From Planctomycetota bacterium (GTDB lineage: Bacteria; Planctomycetota; Phycisphaerae; Tepidisphaerales; Tepidisphaeraceae), in NCBI GenBank assembly GCA_038746835.1, contig JBCDKH010000008.1, positions 1 to 43,188 of the forward strand: 43,188 nucleotides of DNA. The letters run 5' to 3'. Under the pieces are notes generated by a model. It did no database searches. It had not been told where the DNA came from and saw nothing but the letters and a program-made list of their open reading frames with translations. Every line of letters starts with the position of its first letter. The first letter of the stretch is position 1. Below are positions 17,190 through 26,463 of this stretch, piece by piece. A program made the position numbers and the translations under genes.

Positions 17190-19847
17190 ATGGGGGAACA
17201 AAACCTGCCGCCGTTGACCGTCTACGACGAGCCGCGACCCTGGTCGCCGGAGGCAGCTGACTTGGTTCAGCAGGTTTGGCCCGGCCCGCGGCCATTGCTC
17301 GATGAGGCTTTCGCGAAAGCGGATCAGTTCCACGCACGCGTCGAGCTCTTTCCTTACGCCGAGCTGGCATCAGAATACGAGCGTCTTGCGCATCTCCTGA
17401 GAAAGCTCATCGATGACCGGCTGAGCGCCCATTCGTCATTTGTCGGCGACATGGAATCCTACAAGAGCTTAATCAAGAGCTCGAAGCAATCATTTACCAC
17501 CCGAACGCTTCTAGCCGCAGAGCATCTCGGTAGGTGGTTGTGGCAGACGCCGCTGATCGACAGATCCTGGAAGTCTGATACTCGAACGGTGGCAATTGCG
17601 TGGTCCGAAGTGACACGGGCACTCGATGACCTGCGGCAGCGTCTCTGGTCGCGTCGAAGCGTGCCTCCTTTACGAGAGCTTACTGCATTGATTGCTGTCG
17701 CGAAGCACTTTCATCGAGAGCGAAGTGACTGGCCGTATGCGAGTAAGGAGTCAGTCAGCGTCTCGAGGCTGATCATCGCGTACTGGAGAAGTCACGGCGA
17801 CATAGATTCTCAGACTCGCCAAGAGGCACAACGTCTTCGAGACCTAGTCTCTGACTGCCACTATGCCGGTACGGACGTTCGAAAGCTTCAACACGATTTT
17901 GAGGAGTTGCTGGGTGATGAGACGTTCGAACTAGTCGGCGGCGACGTCTGGTCGGACACACTTAGCGCAGACACAGAACACTCCTCGACCTGGCAGGCAC
18001 TGCTGCGATTCTGCCGAACGGTCAACGTGACAAAGGCGTCCAAGCCGTGGATGAAGCAGGCCCGTCCGCTGGTCGAGGCGGTTGGGCAAACGTCGGTCTC
18101 CGACGCGGTCCGACGCTGGTTTCCGCTCGTGGGCCTGGCCGGATCGGTAGAACGCCAGTGGAACGGCTACCTCGACGACCCATCACGCTCGGTGCCGCTC
18201 TTCGACAACCAGGCTGTCCTGGCCGGACTCGCCTGGGCGGCGTGCTCGGGGTGTGATGATCCGCCGTTGACGGCAGTGGCCGACGCTGCGGCGAAGTGTT
18301 ACCAAAACATTCCGAAGGTCGGCGTTCGTTGCGAGTCGCTGGGCAACAGCTTCGTCCGCGCGATCGCAAACACATCGACCCGCGACGCGGCCGTGCAGCT
18401 GCTGCGTTTGGAGCACCTCGTTCGCCAGCCGAAACACCGCAAGACCATCAACAAGGCAGTCGCCAAGCTGTGCGAGGACCTCGGCGAGGAGCGTGCCACA
18501 CTCGAAGAGGCGGCGGTGCCCGACTACGGCTTGGTCGACGGGAGCGTGCGCGAACGAGTCGCCGATGCAGAAGCCGAGCTGACCGTCGCTCCGCGCGATC
18601 GAGTTGTGGTCGCTTGGAGTTATGTCGACGGCAAGGGTCGGTCCAAGACGTCCCGATCGGCACCGAAGGCTGTCCGCGACTCGGAGCCCGAAGCCGTCGA
18701 AGCTATCAAGCGAAAGGCGAAGGAGATCGAGTCGCTTCTCCCGGCTCAGAGGTCGCGGCTGGAGCTAATGCTCCGCGAGACGCGCACGTGGCGATTCGAT
18801 GCCTGGCGGTCCGCATACCTGGACCATGGCCTCGTCGGGACGGTTGCCCGCCGCCTCATCTGGTCGATCGATGGCATTGAGGTCGTCTGGATCGACGGAA
18901 GGCTTCACGACGTCGCAGGCAAGCCGATCGAGTTCGCGGCAACAGCAAAAGTGCAACTGTGGCACCCGATTACGGCCAAGGCAGACGACGTACTTCGATG
19001 GCGACAGCGGCTCGAAGCAACGGGCGTGACGCAGCCGTTCAAGCAGGCGCATCGGGAGGTTTACGTCCTGACGGATGCCGAGCGTCAGACGAGTGTCTAC
19101 TCGAATCGCTTTGCGGCACACATTCTGAAGACGCCGACACTCGTCGCGGTGGCCCAGAAACGTCGCTGGGTGGTCGGGCTCTTCGGCGGCGAATCGTCAC
19201 CGAAGACAGAGCTGCCCGCGTGGAACATGCGAGCAGAGTTCTGGGTCGACGAAGCCGATGTCGGCGACGGTGATCAGGATGATGGATACAGCTTCGGCCC
19301 GAGTTACCTCGCGACGGATCAGGTTCGGTTCCATGAGCTCGGCGAGCAGGACCCGATGCCGCTGGATCGCGTGCCTCCCGTCGTGCTGAGCGAGGTGATG
19401 CGAGATGTCGACCTCTTCGTCGGCCTCGCAAGCGTCGGCAACGACCCGCAGTGGCGCGACCGTGGCGTTGAGCAACGCTACCGAGACTACTGGCACGACT
19501 TCTCCTTCGGCGACCTTGGCCAGACGGCTCAGACGCGGAAGGCGGTGTTGGAGAAGCTCATCCCGCGGTTGAAGATCGCGGAGCGCTGCTCGTTCTCCGA
19601 CAAGTTCCTCGTCGTTCACGGGGACGTGCGGACGTACAAGATCCACCTCGGCAGCGGCAACATTCTCATGGAGCCGAATGATCAGTACCTCTGCATCGTG
19701 CCCGACAGGCGGGCGGAGGCGGCGACGGAAAAGAGCTACCTGCCGTTCGAGGGCGACCGCACGATGAGCGTCATCGTCAGCAAAGCGCTGCTGCTGGCGG
19801 ATGACACGAAGATTACGGATTCGACGATCATTTCTCAGATTCGCTGA
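17190..19847 (+). CDS. DUF4132 domain protein
   Basis: A predicted 885-residue cytoplasmic protein, with the ATG at 17190 preceded by GGGAGG. The N-terminal half is helical (repeat-like) and has no motif I recognise. The C-terminal ~350 residues are a DUF4132 domain: LVGTVARRLIWSIDG, VYVLTDAERQTSVYSNRFAAHIL, LFVGLASVGNDPQW and the end SKALLLADDTKITDSTI are diagnostic phrases. DUF4132 occurs in MolR-like regulatory proteins, and its activity is unknown. The stretch about 17400-18000 uses more A+T-rich codons than the rest of the gene, suggesting mosaic origin. It follows its small partner by 4 bases. Confidence 0.88.
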   Translation: MGEQNLPPLTVYDEPRPWSPEAADLVQQVWPGPRPLLDEAFAKADQFHARVELFPYAELASEYERLAHLLRKLIDDRLSAHSSFVGDMESYKSLIKSSKQSFTTRTLLAAEHLGRWLWQTPLIDRSWKSDTRTVAIAWSEVTRALDDLRQRLWSRRSVPPLRELTALIAVAKHFHRERSDWPYASKESVSVSRLIIAYWRSHGDIDSQTRQEAQRLRDLVSDCHYAGTDVRKLQHDFEELLGDETFELVGGDVWSDTLSADTEHSSTWQALLRFCRTVNVTKASKPWMKQARPLVEAVGQTSVSDAVRRWFPLVGLAGSVERQWNGYLDDPSRSVPLFDNQAVLAGLAWAACSGCDDPPLTAVADAAAKCYQNIPKVGVRCESLGNSFVRAIANTSTRDAAVQLLRLEHLVRQPKHRKTINKAVAKLCEDLGEERATLEEAAVPDYGLVDGSVRERVADAEAELTVAPRDRVVVAWSYVDGKGRSKTSRSAPKAVRDSEPEAVEAIKRKAKEIESLLPAQRSRLELMLRETRTWRFDAWRSAYLDHGLVGTVARRLIWSIDGIEVVWIDGRLHDVAGKPIEFAATAKVQLWHPITAKADDVLRWRQRLEATGVTQPFKQAHREVYVLTDAERQTSVYSNRFAAHILKTPTLVAVAQKRRWVVGLFGGESSPKTELPAWNMRAEFWVDEADVGDGDQDDGYSFGPSYLATDQVRFHELGEQDPMPLDRVPPVVLSEVMRDVDLFVGLASVGNDPQWRDRGVEQRYRDYWHDFSFGDLGQTAQTRKAVLEKLIPRLKIAERCSFSDKFLVVHGDVRTYKIHLGSGNILMEPNDQYLCIVPDRRAEAATEKSYLPFEGDRTMSVIVSKALLLADDTKITDSTIISQIR

Positions 19848-19910
19848 TCGCCTCGGCGAGTTCGTGGTCGAGGTGTCGCCGCCTCTGCTTGAGGCTTTGA
19901 TCTCGCCCTT

Positions 19911-19935
19911 CAGCTTCTTGTGAAGCTTCGGTTTT
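19911..19935. terminator. Possible hairpin terminator between converging genes
   Basis: The 6-bp stem AGCTTC / GAAGCT (19912-19917 and 19922-19927) has a TTGT loop and is followed by CGGTTTT on the plus strand. It lies 65 bases beyond the DUF4132 stop and before the end of the converging gene at 20004. The stem is short and not very G+C-rich, so it is only a candidate. Confidence 0.35.
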
Positions 19936-20003
19936 GTGTACTGATCTTGTCAATCGGCGGCGGGTTTGCCCATGCCAGGTTTATTGCAAGCGGCGCGCCG
20001 GCC

Positions 20004-20825
20004 TCACCAGAGGTCGTCGGTCGTGCGTTGCATGAAGGCGAAAAAGCACATGCGTTCCTGCTTCTCGACCACGCCGCGAAGGCTGAAGAGCTTGAAGTAC
20101 CAGGCCCGTTCGGATTCCAGCGGACTCTCGTCATCCGGGTCCGGAACGGAGGCCCGGCCGACGACGTCGACGGCGGGCACGCTCATCAGCGTGTCGCACA
20201 GGTGCAGGATGTCCATCTCGTCGACGGCGAGCGTCGAGAGCAGAAACAAGCCGTGCTTCTGGAGCGTGTCGCGGAGATACCACGCGGCCGGGTCGGCCTC
20301 GATCTCGTCGAGCGCTTCGAGGTACTTCTGGTCGGCTTCGTCGCTTCGCCAGCCGAGCTCCTGACGTTCGTCTTCGCGGCGTTGCTCCAGGGCCACCTCG
20401 ACGTGGGCCTTGTAACGTTCGTAGAAGCTGTCGACCTCGTCACCGGCGAGCCAGCGGACGATCATCGCTTCGTTGGGGCGACGCAGGATGTGGTAATCGT
20501 TGGTCGTCAGCCGGGGCTGCGCGACGGGCATCGTCAGCACGCGACGGGCAGCATCAACGCCATCGGCGGGCAGGATCGGACCGGTGTTGGTGTCCTTCTG
20601 CTTCTCCAGTTTGCCGATTGTCTGCTGCAGCTCGCGGGCGACCTCGGCGTCGAGGTTGATGATCGCCGCGTCGAATTTGCGTGGGCCCTCGTAGACGGCG
20701 GCGAGCTCGCCGTGGATGCGGAGCTGCTCGACGACCTCGCGTGCTCGCGTCTCGGGATCGGCGGCGACGTTGTCCTGGGCGTCGAAGCTGTCGAAGCCGT
20801 CCTCGTCTTCAAAATCGGCCGGCAT
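20004..20825 (-). CDS. Conserved hypothetical acidic protein
   Basis: A 273-residue, acidic, mostly helical protein without signal peptide or membrane segment. The N-terminus is very acidic ([19 protein letters not shown]). Later parts include [33 protein letters not shown] and a C-terminal [25 protein letters not shown] split across helices. I do not recognise the family. It is judged real by length, composition and the ATG placed just before the divergent katG upstream region. The overlapping plus-strand frame of 407 codons is a shadow. Confidence 0.7.
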   Translation of the reverse strand: MPADFEDEDGFDSFDAQDNVAADPETRAREVVEQLRIHGELAAVYEGPRKFDAAIINLDAEVARELQQTIGKLEKQKDTNTGPILPADGVDAARRVLTMPVAQPRLTTNDYHILRRPNEAMIVRWLAGDEVDSFYERYKAHVEVALEQRREDERQELGWRSDEADQKYLEALDEIEADPAAWYLRDTLQKHGLFLLSTLAVDEMDILHLCDTLMSVPAVDVVGRASVPDPDDESPLESERAWYFKLFSLRGVVEKQERMCFFAFMQRTTDDLW

Positions 20826-20917
20826 GGAACGAGCGTACGGCCGCGAGTTTCGAGGCTGGGCGTATCCTGTTCAGACGGCTATTTTGCCGTTCTCCCCGAA
20901 CCTTTACCAATAACGCC

Positions 20918-23149
20918 ATGTCCACCACTGCCGCCGCTGACGCACGAATCACGACCAATGGACGCTGTCCCGTCATGGGCATTTCAGGCCTCGCCCTCGG
21001 CAAGTCCGGCTACGCCAACAAGGACTGGTGGCCCGATCAGCTCGACGTCGGCATCCTCCACCAGCACGGCGGCAAGGCCAGCCCGATGGCGGACGATTTC
21101 GACTACGCCAAGGCGTTCGAGTCGCTGGATTTGGCGGAGGTGAAGAAGGACATCGAGAAGGTGCTGACGACCAGCGTCGACTGGTGGCCGGCCGACTTCG
21201 GGCACTACGGGCCGTTCATGATCCGCATGGCGTGGCACGCGGCCGGCACGTATCGCACGGCTGACGGTCGCGGCGGCAGCGGGTCGGGCATGTTGCGTTT
21301 CGCGCCGCTCAACTCCTGGCCTGACAACGCGAACCTCGACAAGGCGCGCCGGCTCATCTGGCCGGTGAAGCAGAAGTACGGCAGCAAGCTGTCGTGGGGT
21401 GATCTCATGATCCTGACCGGCAACGTCGCGATCGAGTCGATGGGCCTGCCGACGTTCGGCTTCGGCGGCGGACGCGTCGACCGGTGGGAGCCGGACGATG
21501 GCATCTACTGGGGCCCGGAACAAGAGTGGCTCGCCGACAAGCGGTACGACGGCAAAGAGCCCGGCAAGCGCATGCTCGAAACGCCGCTCGGTGCCGTGCA
21601 GATGGGCCTGATTTACGTCAACCCGCAGGGCAGCAACGGTCGACACGATCCGAAGGAGTCGGCACACGACATCCGCGAGACGTTCGGCCGAATGGCGATG
21701 AACGACTACGAGACCGTCGCGCTCGTCGCCGGTGGGCACACGTTCGGCAAGTCGCACGCGGCGGCCGAGCCGGCAATGCACGTCGGGCCCGAGCCGGAGA
21801 GCGCCGCGATCGCCGATCAGGGCTTCGGCTGGCGCAACTCGTTCGAATCGGGTCGCGGTGCCCACACGATCACGAGCGAGATGGAAGGCGTCTGGACGAG
21901 CAAGCCGACGCAGTGGGACAACGACTACCTCGACAAGCTCTTCAAGTACGACTGGCAACAGACGCGTTCGCCCGCGGGTGCCGTGCAGTGGGAGCCGGTC
22001 GGCGACGTCGATGAGAGCGACCTCGTGCCCGACGCGCACGACCCGAGCAAGAAGCACAAGCCGATGATGTTCACGACGGACCTCTCGCTGAAGGAGGATC
22101 CGTCGTACAAGGAGATTTCGAGGCATTTCCAGCAGAATCCCGAAGAGTTCGGCCAGGCATTCGCCAAGGCGTGGTACAAGCTGACCCACCGCGACATGGG
22201 CCCGCACGAGCGTCTGCTCGGGCCGGAAGTGCCCGAGCCGCAGCTTTGGCAGGATCCGGTACCCGCGGTCGAAGGCGAGCTCGTCAACGACGAGGACGTC
22301 AAGCAGCTCAAGGCGAAGCTGCTCGACAGCGGCCTGACCACGGCCCAGCTCGTCTCGACGGCTTGGGCAGCAGCGTCGAGCTTCCGCGGCACCGACAAGC
22401 GCGGCGGAGCCAACGGCGGTCGCATTCGTCTCGAGCCACAGAAATCCTGGACGATCAATCAACCCGACGAGCTCGCGAAGGTTCTGCCGGTGTTGGAGAA
22501 AGTCGCCGACGACTGGAACGCGTCGAGCGACCGCAAGATCAGCTTCGCCGACACCGTCGTTCTCGGCGGATGTGCCGGCGTCGAATCGGCGGCAAAGCAG
22601 GGCGGCGTTGACGTGACCGTGCCATTCCGTCCGGGTCGGACCGATGCGTCGCAGGAGCACACCGATGTCGACTCGTTCAACGTGCTCGAAATCACGGCCG
22701 ACGGTTTCCGCAACTACATCTCATCCGACCACACGAAGCCGGCCCACGAGCTGCTCATCGATCGGGCCCACCTGCTCAACCTGACCGCGCCGGAAATGAC
22801 GGCGCTTGTCGGCGGACTGCGCGTCCTCGGCACCAACGTCGGTCACCCGACGCTCGGCCTGTTCACCGAACGCCCGGGGACGCTGAGCAACGACTTCTTC
22901 GTCAACCTGCTCGACATGCAGTACGAGTGGGGCGTCAGCACCATGTGCGACCACTTCTACGAGGGCAAGCACCGCGAGACGGGCGAGACCAAGTGGATGG
23001 GCACGAGCGTCGACTTGCTCTTCGGCAGCAACAGCATCTTGCGGGCGCTTGCAGAGGTCTACGCGAGCGACGATGCCGGCGAAATGTTTATCCACGACTT
23101 CATCACAGCGTGGAACAAGGTGATGGAACTCGATCGATTCGACCGTTGA
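20918..23149 (+). CDS. katG: Catalase-peroxidase KatG
   Basis: A 743-residue bifunctional haem enzyme that removes hydrogen peroxide. The ATG at 20918 gives the expected N-terminus; the open extension upstream is Arg-rich and spurious. The N-terminal catalytic half shows distal Arg103, Trp106 and His107 ([13 protein letters not shown]), proximal His274 ([12 protein letters not shown]), and the partners of the Met-Tyr-Trp adduct, Trp106, Tyr233 (LIYVNPQG) and Met259 (GRMAMNDY). The C-terminal half is the usual inactive gene-duplicated domain. It lies 76 bases upstream of the crtY-blh fusion on the same strand, so a shared stress or light response is conceivable, but no shared promoter is proven. 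Confidence 0.97.
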   Translation: MSTTAAADARITTNGRCPVMGISGLALGKSGYANKDWWPDQLDVGILHQHGGKASPMADDFDYAKAFESLDLAEVKKDIEKVLTTSVDWWPADFGHYGPFMIRMAWHAAGTYRTADGRGGSGSGMLRFAPLNSWPDNANLDKARRLIWPVKQKYGSKLSWGDLMILTGNVAIESMGLPTFGFGGGRVDRWEPDDGIYWGPEQEWLADKRYDGKEPGKRMLETPLGAVQMGLIYVNPQGSNGRHDPKESAHDIRETFGRMAMNDYETVALVAGGHTFGKSHAAAEPAMHVGPEPESAAIADQGFGWRNSFESGRGAHTITSEMEGVWTSKPTQWDNDYLDKLFKYDWQQTRSPAGAVQWEPVGDVDESDLVPDAHDPSKKHKPMMFTTDLSLKEDPSYKEISRHFQQNPEEFGQAFAKAWYKLTHRDMGPHERLLGPEVPEPQLWQDPVPAVEGELVNDEDVKQLKAKLLDSGLTTAQLVSTAWAAASSFRGTDKRGGANGGRIRLEPQKSWTINQPDELAKVLPVLEKVADDWNASSDRKISFADTVVLGGCAGVESAAKQGGVDVTVPFRPGRTDASQEHTDVDSFNVLEITADGFRNYISSDHTKPAHELLIDRAHLLNLTAPEMTALVGGLRVLGTNVGHPTLGLFTERPGTLSNDFFVNLLDMQYEWGVSTMCDHFYEGKHRETGETKWMGTSVDLLFGSNSILRALAEVYASDDAGEMFIHDFITAWNKVMELDRFDR

Positions 23150-23225
23150 GTTCCGATCCGACGAAGCACCGCCATACGGACACAACTCGATGTGAAGAAC
23201 ATGATGTTGCTGGCACGGCAAGTGC

Positions 23226-25463
23226 ATGGTCGGCAACACAGTGCAGGAGTCGTCGTCTTATCCCGGCACGTGTGCCGTCGATGTTTTGATCATCGGCGGC
23301 GGTTGCGCGGGACTGGCGCTGGCACACCGCTTGGAGTCGTCGTCGCTGAGCGTTGCAGTCGTCGAGCCGCGCACTGACTACGGTCGCGATCGCACTTGGT
23401 GTTTCTGGCTCGACGAATCGCCCGACCGGCGTGATCCTGCCGACGCGATTCCGGAAGTCGTTCGCAAGAACATCCGCTGGCGATGGTCCAAGTGGGCCGT
23501 CGACGGCGGGATGGGTGATGCGGTGATTCGGTCAATGCCCGGGCTCTCGTATGCCGGGCTCACGGCGACCGACTACTACGACGCGATCCTTCCGACGCTC
23601 AAGAAGACCACGCTCTATCGCGGCTGGTCTGCAGACCGTGTCGACGCGACCGGTGCTCGGATCCGTCGAGATGGCGAGTCGGTCGAGCTCGCAGCGCGAT
23701 TCGTCGTCGACACTCGTCCGCCCGCGAGCTACAGGCCCAACCCGACGACGCGTGAGTCGGTCGGCGCTTCGGACGGCGACGAAGACCTGATTCAGCAGTT
23801 CGTCGGCCGAACGTTCCGAGGCAAGCTGGATCAGTCGCTCGCGACCGTGATGCAGTTCGACGAGGACTCCGAGACAGAGACCGGGCTCGCGTTCCTCTAC
23901 GTCCTGCCCGTCGGCGACGACGAAGTGCTGGTCGACTGGACTGGCATGCTCCGAGCCCCGCTGGCATGGAGCGAGGCAGAAGCACGGCTCATCGAAGGGG
24001 TCCAAAAGCACTACCCACAGCTCGAGCTCGACGAGGACGGCTACGCCGAGTCGGGCCTGTTGCCGATGTCGTCGGCGAGCGATGTTCGACCCAAAGACGA
24101 CGGCATCGTCCGCCTCGGCATTCGCGGCGGCGCGTGCCGGCCGAGCACCGGTTACGCCTTCCTCCAGATCCAACGCCAAGCGCAAAAGCTGGCGGACGAA
24201 CTGACGCACCGCGACGACCTTGTGGCACCTGCACCAGCTGGCCGGAGTCGCTGGCTTCAGCTCCTCGATCACATTTTCGTTCGCAAGCTGCGCAAGGAGC
24301 CCGAAGCCTTCCCAGGCCTGTTTGCAAGGCTTTTCCGCCAAGTCCGGCCGGACCGGCTAGCTCGCTTCTTATCGGACGTCCCGACCGCGCGCGATGGAGC
24401 CTCGGTCGTCATGGCGATGCCGAAGCTTCCATTTGCCAAAGAAGCGATCGCTGGGCTTGGCGTCGTACGTCGAATCAAGTCGATTGACTGGCAGTCGCAC
24501 CGCCGCCTGGCCGTTCCGGTCACGGCGGTGTTGACGTTGGTTCTCGTCGGCCTGCTGCAGTGGCTGTCGATTCCAGCAACTGTCCAGGTCGGCCTGCTCG
24601 CGATTGCGGCAGCCGTCGGCATGGCGCATGGTGCGACGGACGTCTGGGTCGGACGCCGACTCTTCGGCAACACCGCTCAAGGGCGTGCGCGATTCGGCCA
24701 GCTGTATGTCGCACTCGCAGCGGCAGCGGTGGGGCTGTACCTCCTCGCGCCCGGCGTCTGGCTCGTCGGTTTCCTCGCACTGTCTCTACTGCACTTTGGC
24801 TTCGGCGAGTTGCCTTCGCTGACACCGCGATCGATCGGCGAGGGCGTCGAGTCGCTTGTCCGCGGGCTGATGCCGATCGCCTTGCCGGCTCTGATCTTTG
24901 CCGGCGACGTGCAGTTCGCACTCGCCGCGATCGCGCCGTCGTCCGCCGCGATCGTGACATCGACGCTCGCGTTCCTCGCCGTGCCGACGTTGTTGGCTGT
25001 GGGCGTGCTCCTCGTGGTGGACGTGGCAGCCAGACGCTGGCTGTCCGCCGCAGAACTCGTGGCCGTCGCGGCGTTGTTGGTCTTCGTGCCGCCGCTTTTG
25101 GCGTTCGCTGTCTACTTCGCCCTCTGGCATTCGACGCGGCACCTGCTGAGCGACGTCATCGACGCTCCGGCCGGTGGTGCCGAGCGTCCGATCGCACCTG
25201 TCGTCTTCGCAACGATTGCCCCGGTCGCCGGTGCATTGATCATTTGGCCGTTGCTTTGGGCATCGCCTTTGGCTGGCGGCGCTCTGTCGGCAACGTCTGC
25301 AGCGATTCGCGTCGTGTTCGTCACGCTGGGCTGCCTGACGGTCCCGCACATGCTTCTCGTTTTCGTCGCCGCTCGCCGCCACGTGGTGGCACAGCAGCAG
25401 GCGACGTCATCCGTTCGGCAGGCCCCTTCGGTCGCCGTTTCACCTTCCGCTCTAACGCTCTAA
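23226..25463 (+). CDS. Fusion of lycopene beta-cyclase (CrtY) and beta-carotene 15,15'-dioxygenase (Brp/Blh)
   Basis: One 745-residue polypeptide. Residues ~18-400 are CrtY: a FAD-binding GGGCAG (24-29) in DVLIIGGGCAGLALAH, the family phrase DRTWCFW, FLYVLPVGDDEVLVDWTG, ESGLLPMSS and STGYAFLQIQ. It would cyclise lycopene to beta-carotene. From ~420 the sequence is a polytopic membrane protein of the Brp/Blh family, which cleaves beta-carotene into two retinals. Its four expected iron-binding histidines are His468 (AHGATD), His523 (LHFGFGE), His635 and His639 (WHSTRH). Their spacing (55, 112, 4) is close to that recalled for Blh of marine bacterium 66A03 (57, 110, 4). The stop is 17 bases before the rhodopsin start, so they form an operon. 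Lycopene-making genes are not in the window. Confidence 0.93.
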   Translation: MVGNTVQESSSYPGTCAVDVLIIGGGCAGLALAHRLESSSLSVAVVEPRTDYGRDRTWCFWLDESPDRRDPADAIPEVVRKNIRWRWSKWAVDGGMGDAVIRSMPGLSYAGLTATDYYDAILPTLKKTTLYRGWSADRVDATGARIRRDGESVELAARFVVDTRPPASYRPNPTTRESVGASDGDEDLIQQFVGRTFRGKLDQSLATVMQFDEDSETETGLAFLYVLPVGDDEVLVDWTGMLRAPLAWSEAEARLIEGVQKHYPQLELDEDGYAESGLLPMSSASDVRPKDDGIVRLGIRGGACRPSTGYAFLQIQRQAQKLADELTHRDDLVAPAPAGRSRWLQLLDHIFVRKLRKEPEAFPGLFARLFRQVRPDRLARFLSDVPTARDGASVVMAMPKLPFAKEAIAGLGVVRRIKSIDWQSHRRLAVPVTAVLTLVLVGLLQWLSIPATVQVGLLAIAAAVGMAHGATDVWVGRRLFGNTAQGRARFGQLYVALAAAAVGLYLLAPGVWLVGFLALSLLHFGFGELPSLTPRSIGEGVESLVRGLMPIALPALIFAGDVQFALAAIAPSSAAIVTSTLAFLAVPTLLAVGVLLVVDVAARRWLSAAELVAVAALLVFVPPLLAFAVYFALWHSTRHLLSDVIDAPAGGAERPIAPVVFATIAPVAGALIIWPLLWASPLAGGALSATSAAIRVVFVTLGCLTVPHMLLVFVAARRHVVAQQQATSSVRQAPSVAVSPSALTL

Positions 25464-25466
25464 TTC

Positions 25467-25472
25467 AGGAGA
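25467..25472 (+). promoter_or_regulatory. Strong ribosome binding site of the rhodopsin gene
   Basis: AGGAGA lies 7 bases before the ATG at 25480. A clear Shine-Dalgarno is unusual among genes of this window, most of which lack one, and suggests high translation of the rhodopsin. Confidence 0.75.
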
Positions 25473-25479
25473 CCTGCCG

Positions 25480-26427
25480 ATGGTCATGGAGAACTTCATC
25501 GTGTTCAGCCCTTGGGCGAACTTCATCATCGCCCACGTGCTGAGCCTTGGAGCTGCAGCCATGTTTGCGGGGCTTGTCTACTTCATCGTCACGGCGAAGC
25601 AGATCAGCCCGAAGTACCGCGTTGCCAACTGGCTCGGCGCGGTCGTCATGGTTTCAGCTGCTCTGGAACTGGGCAACCAGTACATCGTCTGGAAAAGCTC
25701 GATCGTGCCGTTCACCGGTGCCGACGGTGCCACGCTCTTCGCTGTCGGCGAAAACAGCTCGCGCTTCAGCAACGGCTACCGCTACGTGAACTGGTCGATC
25801 GATGTGCCCGTGCTGCTCGCGCAGTTCGTGGTCGTCTTCGGACTCATGGGCAAGAAATTCTGGTCGCCCGTGATTCAGTTCACGATCGCCGGCTTGCTCA
25901 TGATCTACTTCGGTTACATCGGCCAGTTCTTCGAGGCCGTTCCAGAAGCTGGCACTCAGATCGCCGCTGGCGCTAGCAGTGTCGGTGGTGACCTTCTGGC
26001 CAGCAACGTCGGTCAGAACGCGACCTACTGGCTCATGTTTGTCGTGTCCTGCGTCTTCTACCTCTGGATTCTGTACCTGGTGCTCGCGGTCGGCCTGAAC
26101 AAGGACAACCTTGCCAAGCTGCCGCCCAAGGCCCAGGCGTGGATGAAGGCTGTCGTCTGGACGCTCTTCGGATCGTGGATGCTCTACCTCGTCGGCTACC
26201 TCATGCCGGCCGTGAGCATCTCCGAAGAATCTGCCGTGATCCGTCAGATGGCATACACCATCGCCGACATCGTCTCGAAGGTGCTCTACGGCATCATGCT
26301 CGGCTACGTTGCGGTCCTTCGCAGCAACGCCGAGGGTTACAACGAAGACCGACTCGACCGCATTGGTTACGACCAGGGCGGCAAGCAGCTGGGTCAGTAC
26401 GACCCGACGACCGAGGCGACCGCCTGA
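25480..26427 (+). CDS. NDQ-type microbial rhodopsin, predicted light-driven sodium pump (KR2-like)
   Basis: A 315-residue seven-helix retinal protein. Helix C reads GYRYVNWSIDVPVLLAQF: Arg101, then Asn104, Asp108 and Gln115 at the bacteriorhodopsin 85/89/96 positions. This is the NDQ motif of the sodium pump KR2 (N112/D116/Q123). Helix G has TIADIVSKVLYG with Asp263 and the retinal Schiff-base Lys267. The phrases FSNGYRYVNW, GYIGQFFE and YTIADIVSK closely match KR2. Leu112 at the proteorhodopsin-105 site predicts green absorption. Predicted reaction: light-driven outward Na+ transport (H+ when Na+ is scarce). Unusual: a D-E loop about 25 residues longer than in KR2. Ion selectivity is inference from motif, though well supported in the family. 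It lies 17 bases downstream of the retinal-forming fusion. Confidence 0.95.
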   Translation: MVMENFIVFSPWANFIIAHVLSLGAAAMFAGLVYFIVTAKQISPKYRVANWLGAVVMVSAALELGNQYIVWKSSIVPFTGADGATLFAVGENSSRFSNGYRYVNWSIDVPVLLAQFVVVFGLMGKKFWSPVIQFTIAGLLMIYFGYIGQFFEAVPEAGTQIAAGASSVGGDLLASNVGQNATYWLMFVVSCVFYLWILYLVLAVGLNKDNLAKLPPKAQAWMKAVVWTLFGSWMLYLVGYLMPAVSISEESAVIRQMAYTIADIVSKVLYGIMLGYVAVLRSNAEGYNEDRLDRIGYDQGGKQLGQYDPTTEATA

Positions 26428-26463
26428 ACGCAGGCAACTGGACGTTCCGGAACGTCTTACCCG

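Noticed and set aside
19920-21143. Plus-strand frame of 407 codons over the gene at 20004-20825
   Set aside because: Shadow of the minus-strand gene; it also crosses into katG's upstream region and start.
20984-22660. Minus-strand open frame of 558 codons inside katG
   Set aside because: Antisense shadow of a well-supported gene in high-GC DNA; composition is Arg/Leu/Val-rich without motifs.
25480-26427. Proton pump or chloride pump assignment of the rhodopsin
   Set aside because: The helix C triad is Asn-Asp-Gln, not DTE/DTD or NTQ/TSA; surrounding phrases match sodium pumps.
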